Below, in pieces: positions 27,550 through 42,200 of a DNA stretch of 64,000 nt. Positions within the stretch are counted from its first letter, which is position 1. Every line of letters begins with the position of its first letter. Position numbers and translations under genes: made by a program. The DNA is taken from positions 625,001 through 689,000 of the forward strand of contig JACEVL010000162.1 of the NCBI GenBank assembly GCA_020284085.1, read 5' to 3'. This DNA comes from Aporrectodea caliginosa (Eukaryota; Annelida; Clitellata; Crassiclitellata; Lumbricidae). The notes under the pieces are model-generated. The model worked only from the letters and a program-made list of their open reading frames with translations. It ran no database searches and was not told where the DNA came from.

Positions 27550-30500
27550 TCAGTGCTTTCGTTTGCGGATCTTCAGTGATCCTGAATCTTGTATACTAGT
27601 TCTAGGTATAGATTCCCAGTGAAGAGCTTGCTGGTGGTTTGAAACTTTCATGTGAGTCAGAGAAGTTGAGCATTTTTCTGAAGAACTTGTAAGTTCATTG
27701 GATGATTGCACACTATTCTTAAACTCATTTATTTCCTGCTGCTCACTTGAAATTTCTAAACTCTCTATGGCCACTGATCTCTTTCTCTGTGAGTCATCAG
27801 ACTGTTGGGAAGTTTTAGATGTATAAGATTTTTCCTGAGATTTTTGTTTCATCAACTTCTTACAGGAGCTTTGCGATTTAGAACTGTGTATCCCATACTG
27901 TTTTGAATGGGTTTTTGCAGCAGAAGGAAATGTGTGCACATCTTTCTGATTATCTGATGAATTTAGACTACCCAGTGTAAGGGAAGACTTTGATACAGAT
28001 TTTCTTGGTTTACTTCTATCTGAGTGGCTTAAATCTGAGTCAGATTGCTCAAGTTCAGACTTCTTTATGCAACATGTAACCTGAGAAGACTTTTGCTTGG
28101 CATTTATAATTGTTTCAGATTCATCCGATCTGTTTCCTCTTTCAGGTTCAATTTCAAGTTCTTGCTGAGGTTTTGAAGCTTTTTGGTCGCAATGAGATGC
28201 AATGCTTCTAGGTTTTGAGCAAATATGCCTAGACAACACCTGAGAACAGCTGTCTAATTCATCTGTATTTGCAAAACCAAGTGGATCTTCTGATTCTTGA
28301 CACTTCAGACAATTATTGCTGGGTGTCAGACTTTCCATTGGTTGTTGTTCACTGCCATCTATCAATTCTTGCCTGATACAGCTTTCCTCATAAACACTAT
28401 GACCAGACAGAAATGGTTTGGTCACAAGTGGCTCTGAAGTCAAGGACTCTTCAGTGCTTCTTGTGTTATCTAGCTCAATGGGTGTTTTTGTAACAACTGG
28501 TTCAGTACGATCTAAATATGTACTGTGATGGAGAATATTTGGCACGGACACTTTCTTTTTATTAGGACTTGCAACATGTAGCATATATTTCATACATGTC
28601 AACTCTTCTTCTTGCACTGATTTTAGATGTCCTTGTGTAGTTGATGTGCTCTGAGTGTAGTGCTCAGCTAAGTTAACACTTGACAAAGGCATGCGATGTT
28701 TAGATTTCAACCTAGACTTCCTTGTAATCACCGCACCATCTTTTACTGTTCTAGGAATATTTACTGGTATTAGATTAAGCTTGCTTCCTTTGGCAATATT
28801 TTCATTAGAAGTGGTACAGTTTTCTGATATTGGGAACAACTGGTCCAGTTCTCTGTCGCACAGAAGTTGGTCATGTTTTTCTGGTGGAGACGTCAGTTTA
28901 ATGACACATTCTTCAGTCATGTCACAGTCTCCTATGAGCGATAACATTTCAGCAGGCTCTGTGACAGATTCATTGAGATTAATATCAAGAGGTGAAGCCA
29001 AGGATAATTTTCCTGTGCAACAAAACAGAGGCAGTGTGCATTCAGAGGAAGCCACGTTATTACTTAGTTCCTGTTCAAATGGTACAGAGATACTGGTTGG
29101 GCACAGTATGTTGCTGCATGATACCTTTAGTGCAGCACTACTCTCTGATGTTCCATGGTCTTTTATGCAGAACCTTGCTTAGAAAAAATATCTGAACATT
29201 CCACATTAAATGCTGCTGTGGATTCATTTCCGACAGCTGAAGTTGAATTTAGTGCACAGTGTTCAGATAAAGTAAACCTACTGATAGAGTCTGATACAGA
29301 TCCGTTATCTCGCTTTAATGATGGGAGGTTTTCTGGTTTTTTCAAAGGTGATAGATGGTCAATTGATGCTGATGAATGGCTTGCTTTGTTAGCAGCGAGA
29401 AACGATAGATTATCTGTCTTCTGTGAAACGCCTGCAAGCAAGTCCAGGGTTGCATTGGTGTTCTTCAACATTTTAGTGCTGTGTGATAATAATCTATCGT
29501 GTAACACAGGCAAGATGTGTGTAGATGTCGCATTTTCAATTGGCTTTTGCTGGTTTTCAGGGATCACTTCAACTTGGACGTTGTTTTCTATATCAACACT
29601 ACCATCAGGCGCAAGTGGTGTGGTGGCAGTAGATTTGAGAGTCTGGGATCCTACGTTGTTACCAGTTGTAATTGTATCAAACTTTATGGTTGTTGCAGCT
29701 ACTGATGGCTTATGGATATTGTAGAGTTTTGGTATGCCCTCACTATATCGATCACTGCCAACAACTTGTACAGAATCTGCCGAAAATGTAAATTCTCGTT
29801 CTTTTGGAGCATGTTTTTGATGAGCTTGGCTGGCTGGTGCATTTAGAAGATGGTGCTCATCGGACTTTTGTATTCCTTTAGTTCGATTGTTAGTCTTCAG
29901 TCGAGATTTTATTTTAGATTTCTGTCTCACTGCTGTAGTTATTTTCATTGTTCTTGCATTGTCTTCTTGAATCAGTTTCCTTTTGTCTTCTGTTGTGATG
30001 TCTTTAGTTGTTTTGTGAATGGTAAGCTTTTCCGAACATGGAAAGAGTTCATCTAGCTCCTTGTCTGCAATATACTGGTCACATTTTTCCAATGGAGATA
30101 ACAATTTATGAAGACCAGGACTTTCTTGAAGAAGATTACAGTCATCAAAAATTGGTAAAACCTTGTCACTCTGTGTATCTTTCTCTGCTTCTTTCAGAGT
30201 GTCATTGTATGACGACATTGGATACTGACTTCTGGCAGTACCGGTTACAGGTAACATATGCTCTGAACATGATACTCGTTCACCATCTGCTAATTCTGCC
30301 TGAGCAAGCACTTGAACACTTTTATTTGTAACAACATCGCTGTTTTTCAGTACAGTTAATACAGCACTGGCCTTTGACAGTGTCAAGTCATTTATTGCGT
30401 CACTGCTCTTTGAAGTCAAGTCATTTATTGCACCACTGCACTTGGATGATGGCATGTCATTTACTTCAGAACTTTCTTTTATTGAGATGTCTAGTCCTCT

Positions 30501-33248
30501 GACGTTATGTGCTAATAAGGATTTGTTCACAGCAACTGTTCTACTGCCTTTTGAATTCATTGCACAATATTCGGTTGTCGGTGATTTAAATTTCATTCTT
30601 GCCTCTGATACTAAAACATCACCACTTTGCGACAGTGGCAAGCTTTCTTGTGCTTCAAAGTTATCAAGTGGCTCTGATGGCTGAGCTGTTTTGTTAGACA
30701 AGTGCAAAAGATGTTCGTCCTGCAGCACTGATGCAGTGAATTCTGATGCTGCAGCGGTATTCTTCAGCTCTGAAATGTTGAACAATAGGCTACCTTGTGA
30801 GCTACGTGGAATGTGTGTTGATTTCAGATCCATCCCTTGATCCTGGAGCTTCCCAGCCCTTGATTCAGATGCATTAGGTTTCTCTGTATCAGCTGTATTA
30901 TCAGAAACAGTTGGTGTAGTAGCAGGGGACTTCAAACTCACAGATTCTGTAGTGGTTGTTGTTACATTTAGCAGTATTGACATGGCAACCGATGGCTCAT
31001 TCACAGCACAATAGGCTGACTTGATTTCAATCTCTTTGATGTGGCCCTCATCTGGGGTAGACTCTTTTATGAATGTCAATGGCCTTTCTTTGGGCACATG
31101 CTCTTGAAGTGATTGACAAATTCTGGAGTCACTTGAAATATCTGAATCTCCATGTAACTTTTGGGTCACATTGTGACGTTTCAACCCTGATTTATTTTTG
31201 ACTGGTACAGCCTGTTTTGCTCTTTTTGACACTTTTACCTGAGATTGTTTACTCCGTTTATTGCCTGCTCTGACGTTTTCATTACCATGAGCTGCAGTGC
31301 ACGTTTCAGACAATGGAAACAGTTCCTCTAGCTCCTTGTCTCCAAGATGTTGAGCATGGGTTTCTGGTAAAGGTGACGATTTATGTGGGAAAATGCAATC
31401 TTCAGGCAAGTCACTGTCTTCAAACAAGAATAAGAATCCATCATTAGTTGACTGTATTTCATTCCCAAAAGCAGTGTTATTTTGTTGGAAATCCAGCGTA
31501 CGGTATTCTGCTACTGAGATTTTACATTGTGAAAATGTTGTCTTGTTGACGCAATCAAACTCTGATACATTATCTTGTTCAGCCATGCTTTTTTGAGCTT
31601 GGAATGATAATGTATTTAGGGACTCTGATACACGACCATGCCATTCAGTGCTTTTCGACAATGCTGCAGATTTACTCCTCAAAACAATATCATCCTTGTC
31701 ACAAATGCTGGATTCTAAAATAGGACTAACTGTTTTGGACATGTTTTGTGAACCAACAATGGGAGAATTCGGGAGACTTTGAGCAGGAGTGTCATCTGAC
31801 TGTGACACCGAGGCAGTCACTGGGGTAATCTGTCTGTGCAAACTCTCTGGACCTAGAGTAGAAGTCATTGTTGGACTAGGATTCTGCTGCAAGTGTTGTA
31901 ATACGCGAGAACTTTTCATACTAATCTGTTTGTGTTCCAGCTTTGAACCTAGGGTACATGAAGTCATTGGAGTAGTATTATGTTCCTTAACTGATCCAGC
32001 AACAGAACTTATAGGACTAGCAGTTTTCTGCAAATCCATTGAGTTTAGAATAGGAGAAGTCATTGGACCAGGACTTTGTTTATCATTTGAATCATGAGCA
32101 TAAATTATGGGACTAATATCTTTGTGGAAATCCTCCAAGCATATGACAGGGGAAGTCATCGGACTAGGATCATGTTCTTCAACTAATGCAGCAACAGAAA
32201 TTGCAGTACCAGCAGTACTGTCCAAATTCTCTGAACCTTGAATAGGAGAAGTCATTGGACTAGGACTGTCTTCATCATCTGAATCCGGAGCACGAGTTAT
32301 TTTACTAACTGTCTTGTGCAAACTGCCTGAGCCCAGAATAGGAGAAGTCATTGGACTAGGACTCTCTTCATCATCTGAATCCGGAGCACGAATTATTTTA
32401 CTAACTGTCTTGTGCAAATTCTCTGAGCCCAAAATAGGAGAAGTCATTGGACTAGGACTGTCTTCATCACCTGAATCTGAAGCACGAGTTATTTGACTAA
32501 CTGCCTTGTGCAAACTGCCTGAGCCCAGAATAGGAGAAGTCATTGGACTAGGACTCTCTTCATCATCTGAATCCGGAGCACGAATTATTTTACTAACTGT
32601 CTTGTGCAAATTCTCTGAGCCCAAAATAGGAGAAGTCATTGGACTGGGACTGTTTTCATTCTCTGAATCAACAGTATAAGTTACGTCGCTAAATCCTTTC
32701 TGCAAAATCTCAGAACCTAAAATTGGAGATGTCATTGGACTAAGATTTTGTTCATCATCTGCATCAGAAGCATGAGCTATCATTGTTTTGTTTAAATTCT
32801 CGGGGCTTAGACTGGCACTGTTCATTGAACCAGTATCGTGGTGATCAACTGGATGAGGTATCCGACTACCAGTTTTGGGCAACTTCTCTGAACCTGCAAT
32901 GGCACTGCTCATTGAACCAGTATCGTGGTGATCAACTGGATGAGGTATCCGACTACCAGTTTTGGGCAACTTCTCTGAACCTGCAATGGCACTGCTCATT
33001 GTACCAGTATCGTATTTACAACCAGATTCTAAAACATAAGTTAACGAATTGATCTGTTTGTCCACATTTCTTGAACCTCGAATACGAGAGAGAGCTGGAC
33101 CAGAATAGCCTGTACTGGGAGAAACCAGAACAGGAAGACGATTGTTATCATCAGCCGTGAAACCTGAAACTGGTCTGATCATTCGATCAGGAACAGTTGA
33201 TCTGGGGTTAACGTTTGTGCTCATAGTCAACTTGGTCTGCCTTCTTTC
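27550..33248 (-). CDS. PDS5: Last exon of the PDS5-like gene: ~1,900-residue low-complexity tail
   Basis: The exon opens after a TTGTACAG acceptor, in phase 0 with the preceding VSHRSFPLQSELKDPSVK exon, and reads ERRQTKLTMSTNVNPRS. It stays open for 1,361 codons to a TAA at 29163. A second open frame then runs to the TGA at 27550, about 542 codons. The protein is Ser/Thr/Lys/Asp-rich and probably disordered. From the N-terminal side it has two near-identical 29-residue units (GSMSSAIAGSEKLPKTG), then about 12 units around SPMTSPILGS, then three ~400-residue modules, ending in the basic KIRKRKH. Vertebrate PDS5 tails are only a few hundred residues and carry AT-hooks; no RGRP core is visible here. 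The function of the tail is unknown. Confidence 0.85.
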
Positions 33249-36200
33249 CTGTACAATATACAACACAAAACATTATGATTTCTGACACTTTAAAATTATA
33301 TTTAAATTAAACAAGAATATTTCTAGCTATATTTATAGTCAACTGTTATGTACAATTAAAAGAACAAAATGATGTTACTATGGCTTTTATCACACAGTAC
33401 AATGTATTGATGCATGTATAGTCAAGAGACACTGTACAGCCATTGACCATCAGAACTGATGCATATATGGCACTGGGTAGATTTAATTGGTGTAATTCAG
33501 TCTACATGTATTTAGCTGTGTCTCTTGTAGGTGTCAATGTATACCGGGTAGTAGACGGCCAGTTATAACAAAAATTACTGTATAGGCCTACCTACAACTG
33601 TAACCCCAATCCTTAGGGCAGATTGGATTAGAGTTACCCATCCCTTTGATACTCACAGGCAGAGCGGTCATCTTCCAGTTACTTTCATGAGACAAACAAC
33701 TGCCCTTTAGCCCATAAGACAAGACCATGTAAGGCCATACAGGGCATGACTGAAACGCGAAAAGGCCTTTGCATGATGTGGTCCATATAGATCCACAAAG
33801 GCAGTTTTAGGGAGCTTGTAGATAGTTCAGAGTTTGGCAGTTCAGTACCAGTTTAGAGGAGTTCAACACATTGCCAACCGCATAATTCTGGTGGAAGGCG
33901 GCTGGGAGGTTGACAAAGGTTCAGAGTTTGGGTGTCTTAACAAATCAAGGGTCAGTACACACAAAAATGCACTGAAAAATCCTAGAGGGATGCCATATCA
34001 GTGCTGAAGTGTATATGTGGCCCCTGGTGTTTGTAATGATCAAGTCTTCAGATGTTATTGGAAAAGGAAAGTTCTGTGAATTCTTCATACAAGACCTCAC
34101 TGCCTGCTCGTCATTGGGTAAGGGTTGTCCCGTGAATTGCTCATTTGAAGAGCTGTCGTCACCTAGGCGCTGTAATGGGTCAACGCCGGACCCACAAACC
34201 CTCGCCCAAGAAATCAACATTATCATCACAACTCAGCAGACCGGTTTCATCCTGTCATCACTACGTCATCCCATGTTTAATTGAAGTTTGAACAAGGGAT
34301 TTTTATCTTGTGTTTCGAATATTAATCAGTAATACCTGTTGCTGTTTCATGAACATGCATAACCTACATCATTCATAACTTTGACTAATTTTGTTTGTAT
34401 CTTGTTCGATTTTTCCAGCACGATCTTCAAGCTGTATCATAGGTTCACAAAGCCACAGTTACCATGGAAAGACTACTTAAATATTAATGTGCATAATTAA
34501 GACAACAGAGGTTTCCTGATTCTGTGTTGTAAAACCAAATGGCCAAATTTATATCGTAATTAAATGCATTACTTTAAATAATATCCATGCTAAGAGGACA
34601 ATAATTATAGTATGTAATTTCTGACCTTTACTGATGGGTCCTTTAGTTCAGACTGAAGCGGGAAACTCCTGTGAGAAACCTGTATCAAAAGTAAAAAGTG
34701 ATACTTAAGAATTTTACAGCCTGTAAAATAAGTTCAACAATTTTTAAAGTTAAATAATATAATATTATAATTTTTAGTATTAATACTAGTCAACTAATCT
34801 TAATAATACATACGGTATTATTAAGAATATAGCAATAAACTTTAAAAATCTTCAAACTCAGTGTTACTGAAAGAGATTTAACTTACACCACTGGGTTTGG
34901 TAAAGAGCCGAGTAGGTAAGACAGGTTCTATTGGAAGTTTTGATAGTCCATTTGGAACCTTCTTTGTCAATAAAATGTTGAGAGCCACATCACAGACTGC
35001 ATACAATTTCTGCAACAGAACTCTGACAATGAATATATATATATACGGTATATATTATATATATATGTATATATATATATGCGTGAACCTCCTTACACAA
35101 ACTACCATTGGAATTCATATTGTTATCACTACATGTATGTCTCATTTCATATACCTTTTACTTTATTCAGTTGGCTTGTTCATTAAATGCTGCCTCTTCA
35201 TTTCAGTGGACTGACTCTGTCACCTTTTATTTGCCATCAATTGATGCCTTGCGCTTAAGATACTGACACCACATAACTTGCTAATTAACAATAAAGTACC
35301 ATATATCACATTCCAGATTGCACTATATTAGAATCTGCATTAAAATGAAACATGCCACAATGTGGTTTCACAGTAGAAATTCAGTTGCTTAAAGTTCTGA
35401 AAAACCTTCCTCTGAATCTACATGTCCTTTGAGCAATGGATGCTTCATATACCTTTTATCAACACCTGAAACTGTTCTCTTTTGCTAGGGCCAGAGGGCA
35501 CCTTTGAGTAACCTCTTGAAAGGGTAAATATATAAATGCTCTTAATGAACAAAAAACGAATGGAATCCTAAAAATGAACACCTTTATTATGCCACAATGC
35601 ATAAAACAGAAACATATAACACACTACTCAACAAAAAATGAAAGACATCGTTACCACCATTCAGTATTTTATAAAGTTCAGCCATTGTACTCGGGTCATG
35701 AACCCACTATACTACTGGTTATGGGCCTTATCCTCTGTAGGCTACCCTGACTTCTGGAATCTCTGATGTGTTAGATTTAGTTTAGACCTCTCCAACTGAT
35801 TATGATTTTAACTTCAGTTTCATGTAAAGTGATCCTCTAATTCTCAAACGGCACTACAGACGTCAATAGATTAGAATAGTGCTAAGAAATTCAACTCAGT
35901 GCAGTCATTGAGTTTGCTGCAAAGGAAGTGTCTTATTACAGCAGTATTGCGAACAGCACAAAGTAAAGATTTAAGGTGCAGAGTAAAGCGAAATTCTACT
36001 GACCATATTTGACATAGCTGAATTTGGCAACTGCTTGTCTTTGGTCATCTTTATACTTTCACATAACTTCTTGCAGAAAACGAAACCACTCTTGTCATTC
36101 TTTGAGATCAGGCAATCAAGAAGAAACGAAAGGCACCTAGGAAATATGCCAGCAGCAGATCTTGAATTTCTCCAATTCTCAACAAACTTGCATTTAAAAA

Positions 36201-39200
36201 TACAAATTGTGTTGATAGAAGATGGAACACAAACTTAACCCTTAAAACTGGCCTGCCGAAGAGGTGTTTATGCTAGCACAGACCTTTGATTCTGCACAGA
36301 TTCCCTTATCTAATAGTGTCTTGCCCAACTTTGGTGAAAGCCTTCAATACCTACATGGAAGGCACGTAGAAGAATAATCAAAGGAATCAATTGCAACTAT
36401 GCAGACACCCTTACAAGTGGCCTAGATGGCTCATGGTGAAATTCCTTATTTCGTGTGCATACAATTCCTTTGTAATACAAACTACTGCAAGCCACACAAC
36501 GATTCTGGAAAGCGACTTAATACATTCCGGATGTTTATAGATTTTGGGTCATCATTTTGTGGGAGCACTGCGTCTACCTTGTTGCCTGGGTCAAATCGTA
36601 GGTTTGATGCCAATGCAGCCTCCTGAATTAACCCAACATCCTACTGAACATACCTGAAAGACATTGAATGCAACTTCTAACACCATGCTTCACACCATAG
36701 GCTCAATATCTTAGTCTTCGTACTTTTAATTTTGTCAAGCAACTCAAAAAGTAAAACAATTGATACTAAAACCAGACAGCATAAAATACTCACTGGTGTA
36801 TCAGTTGCAGTCCCCTTACATCTTGGAGACCAGTGAAATCAGGATCATGGGCTAACATATGAATCGCATATGGTAGCGTATACTCTGGCATGACAGCAAG
36901 GATTTTTGCTGGTGACACAAAAATCACGATCATGTCATTGTGTTGCATAAGTTGAATAATACTGTAACTAAATTATTACAACTGGTCACATACAAAACCA
37001 ATAGTGATGACATTTGAATAAATGTTGGTATATGCTACACTTCAGCAGAGATTAGCATGTCAGAACATGCCCAGAGGTCAAGACTCGAAAGTACAAATCC
37101 TTAATGATAACAGACAGTAAAACTTCAAAAACTATGCACCAGGATTTCTTCTAGAAAATTTGCTATCACAACAGTACATCAATGTTACAATTGATGAGAT
37201 CAGGTGCAGAGGCAGAGAACTATTCATCCTGATATGATACAGCAAATAAAATGAATTCACCGGCATGTTAGCTTCTAGTTTCAGCTTGGTATCGGATGTA
37301 ATGAACTGTATTATATTTTATCGTATTGTATTAGGTTGAATTGTATTCTCTTTTATTAATACCCATAGCCAACTCACGTGGTTGGATCAAAAGGACTGGT
37401 CTTTTCCTGTTGCAGAGAAATCAATAATGGATACCAACATTTCAAATAGGCTACTCATTATAAGGCAATTCTTGATAAGGATGTCAAGACAGCATTATAA
37501 TGAATTTCTGGTGCATATAGAATACTTATACATAATTCATACCCTCAGGAATTGCATTGCGTTTGATATATTCCCTGCGAAGAATTATGTTGAAATTCAG
37601 CATTTTCCGCACAGCAATCTCTTGCTTGGTTTGTGGGTCGACAGCTGCCAGGCATAAGATGCTCAAGTAAGCGAGTGGTAGTCGCAGACTCTGGAGTCCC
37701 TTGTGCAGCTTCCGAGCAAAGACGGACCTCACCTCAAAACTTGGATCCTGAAAGAGATTATTCTGCAGAGGTCAAAGAAATGGAAATAATTATGAACGCA
37801 CATAAAAATACATTACATATCAACTTACATATGGCAGTCTATTTGGCAGTGAGCTTGCTCTGTAATCTAACAGTGGGTTCTAGCCTGTAGACCAGGCTCT
37901 GCATAACGACCCTGGACAAGCTGCTCAGACAAAAGTGTCTCCTACCTCAGATCCTGACTTGCTGACTTTATGTGTATAATAAGGGCAATAAATAATCACA
38001 AGTTCAATTTAAGCAATAGCAATTTCTTTAAGTTGTAGAACAAATTACTGCTGATAACCTGCTCAAAAACTGTTAAAACTAAAAAGCTGAAACTGACCTA
38101 ATAAAAAAATTGTCCTCAGCTTACACCAGTAAGACAGCTGTCTTGAAAGCATATAATTGTAACAAATAGTTGAATATATACCGGTATTCAACATGATGTG
38201 ATAATTGACAAGGCCTACACTTTTGAATTATACAGAGGTTCATGTGTATTTAGCACCTCTGTGAGGTTCTTAAAATGTCCTACATAAATGACCAGATACA
38301 AGTATAGAAATTCCACAGTTTTAACACGGAATCTGCATACACGAGGCAAATAAAGTAAGGAAAAACGATACTCTGAAATTATTTTGAAACAATTGCCTTC
38401 TTTCTAATGTTTAACACTTTAACAACAAGAGTGTACTAAAAGCAACTGGGAAACCAATGCAGCTCGTCATTAAAGTGTTATCATAATTCTGTAAAAAGTA
38501 TCAGAGGAAAATTAGTTACATTCATAAGAAGAGCCAGGGTTTGAAACTGGTGGAGGCCTATGGCTTCATCATAGACTGGATTCTGAGCAAGCTTCAGCAA
38601 ACAGCATCCTGCCTGAAGACGCAGGTTAGCCATCTCTGCCAAGCTGTCAAAATTCAAAACAAGTGAAAAACTGCAGGAAAATCATTGATCAAATACAATT
38701 CTAAACTGACGAAAGCTTGTATGTAGTACAATATCAATGATCTCAAACTGGTATTTCTGTAATATCACCTGTAACTGATGACTTTTCCCTTGATGTAAGA
38801 TAATGTTAACAGATTACTTATATTGAGCACCACTCAAAATTCTCAGCAAATCTTTCCATGTGCTATATTGTAATCGAACATCATATATATATACAATATA
38901 TATTCATAAGAATATATGCAAGCATATATTAAATGTATATATACCAGCATATATAATATACCTATACTATATACACATACATTTATATGTATGTTTGGGG
39001 CATGATAGCTGATTTGTCACCCGGCTTGTTATGCAGAGAGTATGGGTTCGAGCCCTGTATAGTGACCTTGAGCAAATCTTTAACTCTAATTGCTTTTTTT
39101 ACAATATGAAAAATGGTATTACAGGTTCATCGAAACTTCAAAGCAAATGCCATTCACTGACACTGTCGATCATTGACTTACGTGAGACGCGCCTGTTGAT

Positions 39201-42200
39201 TGAAATCACCGTCGGACAGCAACACTGAATACAAAACCTGAATGGATGAACTGATTGTACTGGAATCACTGGTTTTTATTCCAACCATCCACTGTGTTAT
39301 CAACTTTAAACCCTGAATCTAGTAAACAAAGGCAAAGAACAAACACCTGCAGCAGTCAGTTAACCCATTAACGACCGATGGCAGTGGTTTTACATGTATT
39401 TTACTACCATACGGTCGTTAAAGGGTTAAACATGAAATATTATATTTTCTCCACTCACCATGACCAACCAGTTAATATATACATTGGAAGCTTCTTGCAA
39501 CAGTCAAATGGAGCCATATCATAACCCAACCACTAAACTGCGAGTCCCCTTTGTGCTACAAGTGGCCAGCTGTGGGCCCTTTATAGACCTAATGTGAGTC
39601 TAACAACCTGATAGTGTTGTAATGAAGTCATTTTCTAAAAATAAATTAAATCTGGAATCTGCTGCTAAAACAACACTATAATTATGTTAAATCAAATTAT
39701 AATTACATGTTATAGGGTCTGTCATATTAAAGAATTAACAGGCAGTTATGTTATGTTATGATTTAAAATATAATGAGGGCAGCATAAAAAAGATAATTTG
39801 AACTAGCTAATCCTGTCAAGTTTTTAGTAAAGATAATCACAGGAGATGTTAAGTTGCAAGTACTACTCTGAATAAAACTGGATGTTAAGAAAATAATTGA
39901 ATAAAATATCTATGAACCTTGGCTTGAACCTCCAGAGACAAAGTGTCGCTGTTCTGACATCTCTTTGTTAAACGAGAACTTGTTTTCTGAATTGAAAGAG
40001 ATACAAAACCCAAGTGTACAGAAATAAAGAGAAGTAGTCGATGAGTTCTCAATACCAGTCCAAGATCATTTGCTAAATATTTTTGGCAGGACAGCTTCTT
40101 CAGTTTCATAATTGCCATTAAACTACTTTACAAGTGTTTAAATGTCAACATAATACATACAGATGTACGAAAATACATACACAGAAAATATATGCATGCA
40201 TGCATACATACACACATACATATATGCATGCATACATTCATATTACTTACATACAAACATTCATACATGCCTACATACCTACATATATAGATTATACATA
40301 CACAGCAGAATATGAATTGTTTGTAAAGATGCTATGTAAATACATTTACCCATAAAGATATGTAAATGCAAATACATATTCATGTTCACCTTATAAATTA
40401 AAAATATACATCTGGAGGTTTTACAGTTCCCATTCAGCTATTAAGGACCCGTTATACGCCCATGTTGAGCATCACTCATTAAATATGCATGGAAGACAGC
40501 AAGAATACTGCAAACTGTAACTATAAGCATATATTCAGACGCACATCTGGACATTTACGGTATATAGTGCTATTTTAGACACTTTCAAGAGAAGTGAGAA
40601 GAAAATCGAACCGAATTTTTCTGTAGTAACAGGTGCCCAATAACAAAGTCTTTGACTAGCTGCTCTGTCATCTTCGCAAAAGATTCTGGACACACTAGTA
40701 GCATATGACCAATTGCAGCCAAAGATGTCACCACATTAGTTGTTCCGATGGAAAGCGTCTTTGTCAGGCTCTGATGAAACAATGGAAAAAAACAACACAT
40801 AATGGTTCAGCAGAGCTGCATATTGCCCAGGCAGCCACATTTAAGGGGCCCGTAGCTGGCTCATGTTGTTCATGGCAACAGGTGGTCAGCAATGAGCCCA
40901 ATGTGGGCCCAGCTAATGCAGTTGAACAGGGTATTAAAACAAGATAAAATTCATGCTACAAAAGGGCCACTTAATCTGTTTATGAGTGTTAAATCAACAA
41001 TTCTGATTCTTAAATAACTATAATTATTTAACATTGTAAGGACTACAGTAACAGAATACCGGTAGTTTATTCCAGGGTTGGGTTAATGCCGGCAACAACC
41101 TATTGTTGCCGGGACAGTGGCAATAACCGGTTATTGCCGGTTGTTGCCAGTTGTTGCCGGCCGGTTATTGCCAGTTGTTACCCATTTTCTCCAAAGTAAG
41201 GACAAGGCAAATGAAATCATATTTCACTGCATAGTTATAATAAATGTTTCTTGTGGGAGATTAAAACTACTGTAGTAAATCTATATTACCCCTTAGTATA
41301 AATTTAGTTAAGGTCAACTATATGAGATTAAGATAAAAAATTCTGACCTACAGTTCATCTACTCCAAAATAAACTGCCATTTGCACTGCAGTAGTAATAT
41401 TCAGGTCAACAGGGTCATTGCCTTTTCTATATACTTACCTGGTAGTATATAATTTATTAGTAGTGTATAGAAGCCAATGGTTTGGCAAAATTTCTGATTC
41501 ATAATTACACACTTCGATATTGACTGTACTTAATATGTAAAACTTGTAAATGTCTTTTATTAGGAAGAAATTATATGGTTATTTAAATCAGGTGATTTTT
41601 ATTTGAAAAAACTTGATTGATTTAAAGCATGATATATTTAAATCAATCAACTCTGTAAAGTAGCAAGCCAGAAGAAATAAAAAATGAAGCTAACTGTGAA
41701 GATTCCATATTTTATTACCACAATAATTAATAGTTTCTATTTTTGCCAAGAGGTTGTTGCCATTTTTGCCAAGAGGTTGTTGCCATTATTGCCAAGAGGT
41801 TGTTGCCGGGACGGTTATAGCCATGGCAGTAACCGGTTATAACCGGCAGTGGCAACAACTTGCCAACCCTGGTTTATTCTGTTAGAGATACTATTTATTA
41901 CTATACTCACCTACACAATAGAATACAATGCACTACCTGGCTGGATAAATCCAGAAATTATTGATTGATTCAGTCAGTTGGCATGACATAATTTCCATCT
42001 TATTTCAGGTGACTAGTGTCAAAACTTTTCCAAATATAGAAAAATATAGCAACTGTTAAAAGTTTAAACCAAAGCTATAGTACAGAAGACTTTCTTTTAC
42101 CTCAAATATCGGTTCAAATGTTGAAATATGGTGCTTTTGTATGGCTGCTACACAGTAGATGGCATGCTTTGACTGTTTTGGTGTACCCATCTTGATCAGC

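Noticed and set aside
33945..34284. Overlapping ~90-codon frames on both strands in a PDS5 intron
   Set aside because: No recognisable motif and no splice context matching the PDS5 phases; probably chance or an unidentified repeat.
39455..39490. Candidate PDS5 exon before a GTGAGT donor
   Set aside because: Its phase does not fit its neighbours. The missing region is instead encoded by the longer exon 39312-39182, which fits in phase and sequence.
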